Origin: Eleginops maclovinus
Taxonomy: Eukaryota; Chordata; Actinopteri; Perciformes; Eleginopidae
DNA length: 64,000 bases
Assembly (NCBI RefSeq): GCF_036324505.1
Contig: NC_086366.1
Span: 21,096,927 to 21,160,926 of the forward strand
Reading direction: 5' to 3'
Every line of letters begins with the position of its first letter. Within the stretch, counting starts at the first letter, position 1. The notes under the pieces are model-generated. The model was not told the origin of the DNA. It did not search any database and saw only the letters and a program-made list of their open reading frames with translations. The position numbers and the translations under genes are program-made. Shown here piece after piece: positions 1 through 14,700 of this stretch.

Positions 1-120
1 CGACAAGATTCCCCGCTGAAGTCCAAAGAGTCCAACATGGAGGAGGAGGGGGACACAGCTCCCTGCCAAGAGGTCCTGTTTGTTCTCAGCCAGCTCTTCT
101 GCCATGTGCAGCACATCCAG
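1..120 (+). CDS. gemin4: gemin4 penultimate coding exon (runs off left edge)
   Basis: Open in frame 1 for 40 codons, from RQDSPLKSKE to FCHVQHIQ. The last codon CAG is followed by GTAAGAG at 121-127. The acidic, low-complexity start precedes the conserved QEVLFVLSQLF helix. Confidence 0.85.
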
Positions 121-322
121 GTAAGAGTTATCAACACCCTGCCATGGAGAAGTCTGGATTCTGATTGGCTGGGAGGTTGAGCTAAAGATCACCACCACAG
201 ATTTCTTTTAAAAAAAAAGGTTGAAAACCACAAAAATAGAAATCTTCTGACATCATCAGAGATCACCACTCTCCCTCCACTAACCGGGGATTACAGCAGG
301 CAGTGTGATGTTTACCCTGGAA

Positions 323-408
<86 letters not shown>

Positions 409-2461
409 ACTTATTGTAGTAAAAGTCCTCAATGTTCCTCAGCTCAAACAAATGATCGGCCTAAACAATACGATGATCTGTCATTCTGCTGACTGTTGAA
501 CAATATGATTGAAGTTTATTTATATAACACAATCAGCAATCAATAACAGAATAGAGACATAATTGTACAAAGGAAAAATAGATAAATAAAAAATAAAAGC
601 AACAATAAAGTTACAGCATAAATAAAGTAAAACCAAGATAACTTGCATAGCTGGGGCCGAAACGCCAGAGAGGAAATGGGTTTTCAGCAGTGTTTTAAAG
701 TGATCAATAACTGTGCTGCTCTAACCTGAACAGACAGGCTGTTCCACAGCTTTGGGGCCACTACTAAGAAAGCCCTTTCTCCCAGAGTCTTAAGCCTGGA
801 GCTGGGTACTGCCAGGAGTGGCTGGTTTGTATTATGTATTATTAAGTATTATGTGGCTTTCAGAGCTCAGATAAATAAGGAGGCGTTTCTCTCCGGTTAG
901 CAGGCGTGCAGCTGCATTTTGTACTAACTGTAGATGGCGAATTGATGACTGGTCCAGACCAACAAATAGGAGTGACGGTAGTCCAAACATGAGGCATGTA
1001 TAACTGTCTGAAAGATCTACCTACCAATATGTTTCTTGGTAGGTAGTCCTTTACCTTAGCAAGCAGTTGCAGCTGAAAGAAACTGACTTTAGAGCTGATC
1101 TGCTTTCCAAACCTTGAGTCGCTGTGAGTGCAGAATGTGTGTGAGTCTCTGTTTAAGATAACATTCTGAAACACTAATATCGCTTACCTGTAGTGCTGCT
1201 GTCTTGACTTTATGAGGGACAGTCTGATGAGCTAACAAGCTTTGTTATATACTAAAAAAGATCTGAATATTATGGTATTTATTTGATGTTTTTATACATG
1301 TAAGAGCATTTTACTATTGTAGTTTGTTGATGTGGACCCAATTTAGATACAGTGCTAGAGCTGCCCCCTGACTTATTAGTCAACTAATCGTTAGTCTGCG
1401 AAGAAAATATTTGCTGACAAATTTTTCATTAAAATATTAATCGAGACTCCCATCTGCGCGCTGAATGTGCAATGACACGTCAGCCTCAGACTTCATTCAG
1501 AGCTGTGCCTGGTCATTAAGTTCATTTTGTCAGGCAGGAAATCCAAAGTGTGCGATCCTTCTGAGCGAGTAAACAAACGGAACGGTACCGTGTGTTCGCT
1601 GCATGCGCTATACGTGTATAATTGAATTTCTATTACAACGGTTAATTATTAGTTTTATTTTATATTTCATGTGAAGCACAACTACCATGCTGTTATTAAT
1701 AACATTCTTTATCAGCCTTTGAAACTGAAACACTTTGGGGGGAAAATAAATTAAAATATATTGTGATTTTCTTTTCATAAATCATAATATATCATAAACG
1801 TGAGGCGATTAGTCGACTAATCCCCTGAATTGACGACTATTAGTCGAATAGAAAAATCTTAGTAGTAGCCCTACTGAGTATACTTTGAAGATTAGAAGCA
1901 CAGTACTGCATTATTCAAGATCAGAATATCATCTTTTATATGCTCAAAATGAAGTAACAGGTGTGATATTATTAACCTCTGAAATGAAGTACAATTATGT
2001 CAAAATGTACTCGAGTACAATACCTGAGTACATTTACTTAGTTCTTTTCCACCAGTCATCATGCTACGTGAAATATTTCTCTGAACATCAGGATATCGTT
2101 GGAAAGCTAAGATTGTCCTCTCTTCAACGGTGTAGTAACAGTCACTCAAAATGTGACTGATTTTGATGGAGATTGATTAGTAGTACTCCTGTCATGTTTC
2201 TAAATATGTCTGAAAGTCTCATTGGTCATCCTCTTCCAGGTGATGATGCCAGGAGGCAAGTGCGAGCCGCTGTTCCTCTGCAGCCTGGAGATCCTCAGCC
2301 ACTACGAGGCCATCATGGCGGCGTTCCCTCTCAGCAGCAGCTCTCTGGAGAGCGACAACACCCGGCACTTCTTTTCCACCATCACGGACAACCTGCAGAG
2401 CCAGGAGATGAAGGCGGTGCTGCAGCAGAAGATCGCTCAGCTGGTGTCCTCGACAGCCTGA
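1..2461 (+). CDS. gemin4: Gem-associated protein 4, C-terminal two exons (partial gene)
   Basis: Gemin4 is a subunit of the SMN complex, which loads Sm rings onto spliceosomal snRNAs in the cytoplasm and is also found in nuclear gems. Two exons are seen, 1-120 and 2240-2461, joined in phase 0 by a clean donor (CAG|GTAAGAG) and acceptor (CTCTTCCAG|G). They encode the last 113 residues, ending at TGA 2459-2461. The motifs QEVLFVLSQLFCHV and CEPLFLCSLEILSHYE match the C terminus of vertebrate Gemin4 as I remember it. The protein is about 1,000 residues in mammals, so most of the gene lies upstream of the window. It converges on tlcd3a, which supports the identification. The 2.1-kb intron between the exons is filled with repeats. 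Confidence 0.85.
325..411. repeat. (CA)n microsatellite in gemin4 intron
   Basis: About 43 almost uninterrupted AC units with one T interruption near the right end. The open frames on both strands here are repeat artefacts (poly-HT and poly-CV). Confidence 0.97.
510..1180 (-). repeat. Degraded interspersed repeat, LINE-3'-end-like, in gemin4 intron
   Basis: The stretch starts with a reversed ...ATATAAATAAACTTC tail. It continues with phrases common in a dispersed fish repeat (GCTGTTCCACAGCTTTGGGGCC; AGCTGCATTTTGTACTAACTG). It is read as an inverted non-LTR-type 3' region. The family assignment is from memory and weak; that it is repetitive is likelier than the class. Confidence 0.45.
1017..1046. 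repeat. Perfect 11-bp stem-loop
   Basis: CTACCTACCAA (1017-1027), an 8-base loop, then TTGGTAGGTAG (1036-1046). The inverted repeat lies inside the degraded interspersed repeat. Confidence 0.9.
1350..1876. mobile_element. hAT-like non-autonomous element
   Basis: The left end reads CAGTGCTAGAGCTGCC and the right end AGTAGTAGCCCTACTG, which as its reverse complement also begins CAGTAG. Near both ends are ATTAGTCGACTAATC-type palindromic blocks (1377-1396 and 1808-1850), a pattern common in fish hAT MITEs. No clear 8-bp target duplication flanks it, so the boundaries are approximate. No coding capacity is seen. Confidence 0.5.
1877..2062. repeat. Dispersed fish repeat of the AAGTACTCGAGTA / CCACCACTG type
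   Basis: Contains TGTACTCGAGTACAATACC and ends TTCTTTTCCACCAGT. Other copies of this family in the window lie at about 56075-56235 and 58627-59065. The CAGTGGTGGAAAG-like end suggests a hAT-type MITE. Confidence 0.5.
2240..2461 (+). CDS. gemin4: gemin4 last coding exon
   Basis: 74 codons including the TGA stop, starting VMMPGGKCEPLF and ending KIAQLVSSTA. The acceptor is CTCTTCCAG at 2231-2239. GC-rich third positions contrast with the AT-rich flanks, as expected for a constrained exon. Confidence 0.85.
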   Translation: MMMPGGKCEPLFLCSLEILSHYEAIMAAFPLSSSSLESDNTRHFFSTITDNLQSQEMKAVLQQKIAQLVSSTA

Positions 2462-2532
2462 CACACCGAGCTCTTGTGAATTAATGATGTCATACAGTGC
2501 ACTTATTAGGGTGATGGGAAGGAGTGTGGGAG

Positions 2533-2538
2533 AATAAA
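2533..2538 (+). terminator. gemin4 poly(A) signal AATAAA
   Basis: Canonical AATAAA 72 bases after the gemin4 stop, giving a very short 3' UTR. The start of the tlcd3a 3' UTR on the other strand is only about 190 bp away. Confidence 0.65.
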
Positions 2539-2727
2539 ATGCATTTCACAGCAAGTGTTTTTGCTGCGCGTCTCTTAAATTGAACTGTAAAGGGTTCTTG
2601 AACACGATGTTGAGGCTCAGATATTTACATTTATTATGTTAGTATTGTTGGATCAATTGTCTTACCTGCTGCTCCCTGCGTCTGAACATGCAGACATTAG
2701 TGCTCTCTTTTTTGTTGTGATCAAATT

Positions 2728-2733
2728 TTTATT
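2728..2733 (-). terminator. tlcd3a poly(A) signal candidate
   Basis: TTTATT on the plus strand, AATAAA on the coding strand, about 680 bp after the tlcd3a stop. The AT-rich stretch 2734-3413 would be its 3' UTR; nothing else is seen in it. Confidence 0.4.
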
Positions 2734-3413
2734 GAAGTGAACACACATGTACAACTAGAAGCACACCATTTCCTTTTAAAAAAAAAAAAACTAAAAGTAG
2801 ATAAGCAAAACAAAAATTGTATAACAGATTACTTACAAAATATACATAATGCAGAATACATCACTACTCAACCACAGAATGAGCTAAACATAATTCAAAA
2901 ATTAATCAAGTAAAGAGTATTTGTTTTATTGGTACAAAAGTATTCTCTGCAAACAGTAAAGCTAATATAACACAAAATGTACTGAAGTTTTCTCCAGTAA
3001 ATACAGCAGACGAACAAATCATTTCCAGTTATAAGGTTACATTGTGCAGTAGTGCAATAGAGGCAGTCAAGGAAATACATTTAGTAAAGTTTGATATTTT
3101 GAGAAAGTGATAATATTCCAGAATAGTCTCTCAAAAAGTGACATTTTCAGAAAAATAAAAAGGTGGGAAGTCGTAGAATTTAATGAAAAAATGGTAACTA
3201 AGGATTACTTACTACTTAAGGTATGAAGTATATTTAGAATTCTTCCATTGGAATCAGATCAAATATCATCTTAAATATATTAGGCAAAAAAAAAAATCTT
3301 GAAATAATAAGTTCTCAATAGTACCACATTCTCAGATATTAGATTTTTTAGATTTAATCCTCCTAGATGGCTTCGTCCTATCTTTCCTCTTGGTGCTAAA
3401 CCATTCAGACCCC

Positions 3414-9223
<5,810 letters not shown>

Positions 9224-9474
9224 TATCTCAGCCGAGATCTTCCTCTTCCTGTAGCCGCCGATGTTGACGTTACACCGCCATGATAATTCTGAATATATCA
9301 AATACAGGCTCAATGGCTCCAGTGACAATAGCCTGTGGGACCGAGCTTAATGTTGCTAACATTGGTCGGTAATACCGTGAGCCTGTCCCGGCTCTTAAAC
9401 GGCTGTTCTCGTTTCAACTCTTTTCACTGTGCACTTCCCCTCTGTAAAGGACACGTTTCATTTGGAGGCCTGCG

Positions 9475-9505
9475 ATTGGTTGAGAGAGAGGCATTTTAAA
9501 CCAAT
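9475..9505 (-). promoter_or_regulatory. tlcd3a proximal promoter with CCAAT boxes
   Basis: A reversed ATTGG (9475-9479, CCAAT on the gene strand) and a forward CCAAT (9501-9505) lie about 250-280 bp upstream of the tlcd3a ATG, in otherwise unremarkable sequence. No TATA box was recognised. Confidence 0.4.
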
Positions 9506-9929
9506 AGCAAGGAATGACCAAAGCAAACTGCATGAAGATCAAATTGAGTTCGGACGAATCACTTTATTCAGATATACACAAATGATGTACAATATATACA
9601 TGAAATATGAACAAATATAATTATTAATTACATATAAATTTAAAAAAACAGGATTATGTGAATCTAGAATGTATTCTGTGACTCGACTATTAGACCTGTA
9701 TGTATTTCTACGGGTTAAAACCCTTCAAAATCACACATTCAATTAAATGATAATACAACTTGTGGGCACTTTGCCCGTGAATACTGAAATACGCTAGGGA
9801 AAGTTATGGGATCACCTTTTCACCAATGTGATGGAGAAACAAAGGATTCTGTAATTCACTTAAATAAACTTTCTCTAAAATAATGACAATGTATCAATAT
9901 GAATTCCCGTTGGATTTTGGCTGAAAATA

Positions 9930-10085
9930 TTAAAATATCTTCAGCTTGTGTTAACCTCAGACCTTATTTCAGGCATCTAACAAAAAACATGTTCAAAAAG
10001 GGTCTTACTTCAAGAAAAGGGAACTGGAAGATGTAAAATGCTTTTCTTAGTTTTCAGTTTTAGTACTTGTTCCTGCATCACTACA
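9930..10085 (+). repeat. Dispersed repeat family B, partial copy abutting the GIMAP-like 3' end
   Basis: Contains AGACCTTATTTCAGGCATCT and runs to CCTGCATCACTACAG, the family's terminal motif. That is only about four bases from the stop codon of the GIMAP-like gene at 10089-10091. Confidence 0.6.
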
Positions 10086-10088
10086 GCA

Positions 10089-10660
10089 TTACCTTACTTG
10101 CTCCACCATCTGCAGCAGCTGCTGTACTTGAGTCCTGTCTCCTGTATATGTGTGTAACACTTGGTGCCTTTGTCCACATCTGTCCATCAACCACTGCAGA
10201 GGCTCTCCACTCTGCTCGATGTGATTCTGTACTGTCTTACTCCTCAGCTCCTCTCCGTAAGTGAACAACACCACAGTGCTTCTCCATACATCCTCCCCCA
10301 AAATGCTGAGGTGCGTCTCTACCGCTCTCCTGTCTTTCTCTCTGAAGGGGCCCACTGGTACAGCCAGCATGAACATCACTTTGCTCCTAACAGGGTAGAG
10401 GGAAGGGCTTCGACTGATCTCCATCCTGACCTGCTTGGAATTGGCCAGACCATACAGACTCCACCCGGGCGTGTCCACAATGATCACAGGCCGCCCCGAT
10501 ACTTCCCCATGGCGTACAGAGCACCTGGTTGTTTTGGTGTCGGTCTGAAACTCCTCACTGTCCAGAATCACGTTTCCTGCTGAGCTCTTTCCTGACTTCC
10601 TCCTTCCCAGCAGGATGAGGGTAAGGGCAGGTTTGACACCAACTGACCCAGCTGGGAATC
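10089..10660 (-). CDS. GIMAP-like exon 5: second GTPase domain
   Basis: Acceptor CATTGCAG. It encodes a complete second domain from GFPAGSVGVKPALTLILLG to LLQMVEQVR and a TAA stop. A GTAAGG that could be a donor overlaps the last codons (CAA|GTAAGG), so a further 3' exon outside the recognised sequence is possible. Confidence 0.82.
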
Positions 10661-13600
10661 CTGCAATGACATAGTGCAGTACATTTTAGATTGCAACATC
10701 ATTTCTTCTTCTGATTAAGGGCATAATTAGAAATATCTCAGAAGACAAACAGGCAGAAACATGTGTTTTTCATGCACTGTGGAAAGTGGAAAAGTGGAAA
10801 AAAGTATGAAAAACTCTCCCTCTTTCTATTTTGGTTGGTAGAGTTCACAAAAAGTTAGCAATAGATAATGCATCTCCATATTTTAAATGATAAATAATTC
10901 CAGAAAAATGGTTTTACAAAAAATATTGCCTCAACGTTAGTAATGATTTAGTTGAATTGTGATATTTATTGGCAGGACATACAGTATATCCTTCACCTAG
11001 TCTATTGCAAACGCCTTATCTTAACAAATCTGGAATATTCTTATGTTCTTGGATATCGCCACTTACATATCATATCATATATATCTCATTCATAACATGA
11101 TTCATTTCACTATCATGTTTAAACAGGCGAACATTATTTTTAACACTATCTTTTTAATGAATTTAGTAATTCAAAGAGGTAATTCAAAATGTAAGTGTTC
11201 AAAAACCTTCGACTCATGTCAACAAATTAAAGCAAAAACACTGAACGCGGCTTACCTCTGGGTAAATGTAGTTGTCTTGAGGCCAGCTGCTTTCTTGGCC
11301 ATGGCCTCCCACCATGCATGTCTCTCATTTCCACCTCATCTTGTCTTCTTTGCGACTTCCTCGCCTCCCTTAAGCTCACTTCTAGTCTCAGCTGTAGTTC
11401 TTTGGAGGCCAGCTGCTTTCTTGGCCATGGCCTCCCATCATGCACATCATGCATGTTTCTCATTTCCACCTGTTCTTGTCTTCCTTGCGACCTACTCGCC
11501 TCCCTTAAGCTCACTTCTCGTCTGAGCTGGGTGTACATCCGGTCCCGGACTCCTCTGGGTCGCTTGTTTATCTCTATCATCTTCTGGATTTTCTGAAACA
11601 GCTCTGCCAGCTGAGCCTCTGAGGCCCCAGACTGGTTGGTCATTACCTGGTACCTGTTCCCACATCGCTCCAGCAGCCAATGAAGAGTTTGACCTTGGCG
11701 CCTAACATGCTCCTGGATAGGGAGGACTCCTGCATCAATGGAGAGAGCCAAAGGCCCTTCAGTTTAGTAAGGAAGGAATGTCTACAGCCTAATGCTAATG
11801 TCAGCATGACACAATGAAAATACTATCATTCTGATATCCAGCAGGTATTGTGGTAAGCATCTTACTTTGTGTTAGCATGGTCCCACTTGATAATTAGCCC
11901 AAGAGCACAGTTTACAGCCTTGTCTGACGGGGATGCCTTTAGGTAAATCAAATTATTTGACAAAATGACATTTTGACTGGATGATGGCACATAAGTTCAT
12001 CCTGAGACGGACATGAATATCGCAGATATCTAAACCAAAGCTTATTGTAAGGTTATTCTGTTTCTGATTCTAATAAAAAGAGAAATCATTCCTACACAAT
12101 AGCTGTTGGGTTCCAACATTGCTGTTTATGTCCCACCTTTTTAAACTTTCAACACAGCCCTTTACTTGAATGCAACCAAAGCCTGATCAAACATGATTGG
12201 TCTATACTATTGGACTACAAACAGAAACAAAACAGCTTCCACTACCTAAATCTTGTTCTGTTGCATACATATTTTGAATCAACAAGGCCAACCAAAATGG
12301 TCATCCCATGGATTAAACACTGACTTTTATTGATACTCTTGTTTATTGATATTCTTGTTAACACTGACTTTTATTGATATTTTTTTCAGCCAAATATATT
12401 ATCTTTCTTTCCTTTTATCATCTTGTGATCTTGTTTCACCGTTAGGAATATGTAGAACCCAACAAATGAATTAACAAATGCATGTAGCGTACAAACCAAA
12501 AAATGAACTAGAAGGGAATTCTCAAAGCACAGCTCTCCAAAAAATGCTCTTCTGGGAAAGTTGAAAAAAGGGAAACAATATTTGTGCATACCCACCCCCT
12601 GGTTTCTGATCAACACTTTGTTAGTACTAGGCAGTGGCGGCTGGCCAATAGAGGGCGCTAGGGCGCCGCCCCACCACTCACCTCTCACCACATTTCCTTG
12701 AATAAAAGTTAAAAAAAATTAAATAAAAATTAAATAAAAATTAAATAATAAAATAAAAATATTTCGAAATATATATATTTTTTTAGATGTGCAAAATAAA
12801 TATTTCATAGTTAATGATGAGTAAAGTTGTTTCGTTCGTTGACATTGTCTGATTGGTGACGTATTTCCGCCCTGGGGTGCAGGAATCTTTGCCCTTAGAC
12901 TCTCGTTAAAAGTTGTACATGCGCAGTAGCTCCTCTTCAATACAAGAGATAGGACGATGTTGGGGCGCAGGAGAGGGGCGCACCTCTCCTGCGCCCCGAG
13001 CTGAATGCAGCTGGATTTGGCGGCGGGGCTGACGTCACAGCCTTCTGTCATAAAGTATGTGTATTGTCCATGTTATATATGATATATATTATTTAAATAT
13101 ATAGAGATAGAGGTATATCTAGAGATAGATAGAGAGATAGATATATAGAGTATGATAGATAGATATTTATTATATATGTATATTGGCCATCTGTATAGTA
13201 ATATAGCACATCTGTATATTTGTTCATACTACATCTGTTTATAGTATGCCAATTATTCCCACCTCTTTATACTGCCCTTATCTTTACATAATCACTCTTA
13301 ACTGCATATACTGTACATACTCTATACATCGCACTTGTTTCTCTTTGCACTTCTATCTATCTATCTATCTATAATGTTGTTTTCTGTTGTTTTCATTTAT
13401 GTAAATACACTCGTTTGATACCTTAGTACATGTATGCATGCTTTTTTTTTTAATATACATTTTGGAGTTATAGCCCCCCCTGGAGAAAACTCCATCAGCC
13501 GCCACCACTGGTACTAGGATTAGGATAAGAGTTAGGATTACGATTAGGGTTAGGGTTAAGGTTCTTTCAAGTTTCCTGAGAATCTGTCATTTCTCTACTC

Positions 13601-14240
13601 TTGCTGACAAACAAACCACATAGTAGTCGGTTATATTGCCCTTAATTTATCAAATGTTTATTAGTTTACCTAACTGGTCTCCATGGGTGAAGAGGACCAT
13701 AGCTCGCTGCCAGATGAATGTTTGGAGCAGTCTGAGCTCGGCCTCCATGGTCCTCCACTCCTCCAGGCCAAAGGGGGAGGTGGTGGGTAGCACCAGCAGG
13801 ATGACATGGGGCTCTGGCTGGCAGAGGGACACTCCTCTGCACAGTTCCTGGGATACCCTGTCTGGAGTGGGGCAGTTGGTCAGCCACCCTGGGGTGTCCA
13901 CTACTGTCACCTGAGTGATGAAATTAAGTGATTCAAGATGAGATTTTGAGTTAAAATTATTCGATCCAAGCTGTAAAAAATTGTATTTTTACTTGTAATC
14001 CAAAAATGGTGCCGGTGTCTTTGGAGCTATGAGTCGTTTTTTTGCGAAAGGCTGGTTTCCCCAGGATGGTGTTTCCTGCTGAGCTCTTCCCACTTTGTCT
14101 CTCACCCAGTAACAGCACCACCACCTGAGACAGGCTTGACTCTAGACCTGACAAACGTAAAGGATCTCCTGTTTATACAAATAATCTATTGCATAATCTT
14201 ACTTACTTTTCCACAGTGACTCACCCCAAGAAGCTGCCAT
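10089..14240 (-). CDS. GIMAP8-like protein with two AIG1-type GTPase domains
   Basis: GIMAP/AIG1 proteins are septin-related GTPases, usually on intracellular membranes and expressed in immune cells; fish carry large, fast-evolving sets. Five exons join in phase: 14240 to 14225 or 14207, 14147-13993, 13910-13670, 11729-11256 and 10660-10089, giving 485 or 491 residues depending on the exon 1 donor. Domain 1 has P-loop GERQSGKSS (about residues 20-28), G3 VVDTPGW (about 60-66) and G4-like FTHGDQLG. Domain 2 has P-loop GRRKSGKSS (about 314-322), G3 IVDTPGW and a divergent FTYGEEL. The linker (exon 4) is charged and carries a duplicated block of about 42 residues. Both domains show the GIMAP box LQWLMDRCG/LHWLLERCG. 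The product could be called gimap8-like or GTPase IMAP family; the exact orthologue is not determinable here. Confidence 0.85.
11256..11729 (-). CDS. GIMAP-like exon 4: end of domain 1 and duplicated charged linker
   Basis: Begins (G)VLPIQEHVRRQG and LHWLLERCGNRYQVM. It then has two copies of a block starting EVSLREA and ending GRPWPRKQLAS. The donor is AGAG|GTAAGC. The linker is rich in R, Q and E and is probably helical. Confidence 0.85.
11262..11520 (-). repeat. Tandem duplication of about 125-135 bp within a coding exon
   Basis: GGCCAGCTGCTTTCTTGGCC occurs at about 11281-11300 and again at 11408-11427. Similar DNA follows each copy through CTTGTCTTC and CTCGCCTCCCTTAAGCTC. Both copies keep the reading frame; the second carries an extra 12-base ACATCATGC-type insertion. 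Confidence 0.92.
12962..12997. repeat. Perfect 15-bp GC-rich hairpin inside the MITE
   Basis: GGGGCGCAGGAGAGG (12962-12976), a 6-base loop, then CCTCTCCTGCGCCCC (12983-12997). Confidence 0.95.
13074..13372. repeat. AT-rich, AGATAGATA and (ATCT)n simple repeats
   Basis: TATATA/AGAGATAGATAGA runs from about 13074 to 13180 and a TCTATCTATC run at about 13350-13372, all inside the hAT-type MITE. Confidence 0.85.
13519..13562. repeat. Short degenerate interstitial telomere-like repeat
   Basis: A series of ATTAGG / TTAGGAT / TTAGGGTTAGGGTTAAGG units directly after the right target duplication of the MITE. Only two units are perfect TTAGGG. Confidence 0.7.
13670..13910 (-). CDS. GIMAP-like exon 3: first G3/G4 region
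   Basis: Begins VTVVDTPGW and ends MVLFTHGDQL with one base left over before GTAAAC. The acceptor is ATCACTCAG. Confidence 0.87.
13993..14147 (-). CDS. GIMAP-like exon 2: first P-loop
   Basis: Acceptor TTTGTCAG, donor CAA|GTAAAA. It encodes LESSLSQVVVLLLGERQSGK and the rest of G1, up to TGTIFGLQ. Confidence 0.85.
14207..14240 (-). CDS. GIMAP-like exon 1 (two possible donors)
   Basis: ATG at 14238-14240 starts MAASWG, a common start for fish GIMAP-like genes. Two donors fit and keep phase 1: GTGAGT after 14225 (short) or GTAAGT after 14207 (adding ESLWK-type residues). The sequence alone cannot decide; both give an open protein. Confidence 0.6.
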
Positions 14241-14700
14241 GTCAAGGTTGTCTGTTTTTTTTATAATCCACAGTGTATCAAAGCTACAGTGTGAAATGTC
14301 TCTTCACAAGTGATTCCAGCTCGGCGTTTACTTCCTGTTGTTCTGAGGAAAAGCATTAGGATTGGAACAGCCAGGCCACATGATTACCTAATGTATTAGT
14401 TTCAAAGTTCACAGAAGAAGTTCCTGGTAAGTGGCTTTGGTAATAAAATGACTCACACTTAAATAGAGGCTTTATGACATAAAATACACACACTTGGCTT
14501 CACATTTTTTCTGTAGTTAATGCGTTTGTAAACATATGCTGTGTCCTTTCAAAACTGACACAGAAAACACTTAAAAATAAACGATATGACTTTAATGGTG
14601 ATGTGATTTTTATATTATGCCAAGAGAAGCTTTCATTTACTTGAGATCTTAATTTTCTGCAAGCAATCACGTCCATCTGTTGGCGTCCTGATGAGTAGGA
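14241..14700. other. Intergenic sequence upstream of the GIMAP-like gene
   Basis: Probable promoter side of the GIMAP-like gene. I recognise no TATA box, and no repeat, gene or RNA. Confidence 0.4.

Larger units (their letters stand above)
12632..13510. mobile_element. hAT-type MITE with 8-bp target duplication in GIMAP-like intron 3
   Basis: The ends are CAGTGGCGGCTGG (12632-12644) and CAGCCGCCACCACTG (13496-13510). They are flanked by the exact 8-bp duplication GTACTAGG (12624-12631 and 13511-13518). The 879-bp body has no transposase. It contains AT-rich and GATA-type simple repeats and a strong GC hairpin. The 8-bp duplication and CAGTGG ends place it in hAT. Confidence 0.92.

Noticed and set aside
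263..499. Open frames of alternating Cys-Val and His-Thr on both strands
   Set aside because: Direct translation of a (CA)n microsatellite; no start context or family likeness. The same holds for frames over 9026-9100, 16694-16942 and 20458-20724.
1350..1876. Target duplication for the hAT-like element in the gemin4 intron
   Set aside because: The flanks TTTAGATA and AGTATACT do not match, so no 8-bp duplication is claimed.
1..2461. VPS53 considered for the left-edge gene because it is near FAM57A in human
   Set aside because: The C terminus of VPS53 as I recall it is basic and different; QEVLFVLSQLFCHV and CEPLFLCSLEIL match Gemin4.
9224..9328. Longer tlcd3a start at an upstream in-frame Met
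   Set aside because: The 35 extra residues do not resemble the family; MLTALVCGAVAFPGLFF matches the expected N terminus and gives the usual length.
10161..10583. Plus-strand 140-residue open frame
   Set aside because: Antisense shadow of the second GIMAP domain exon; no likeness of its own.
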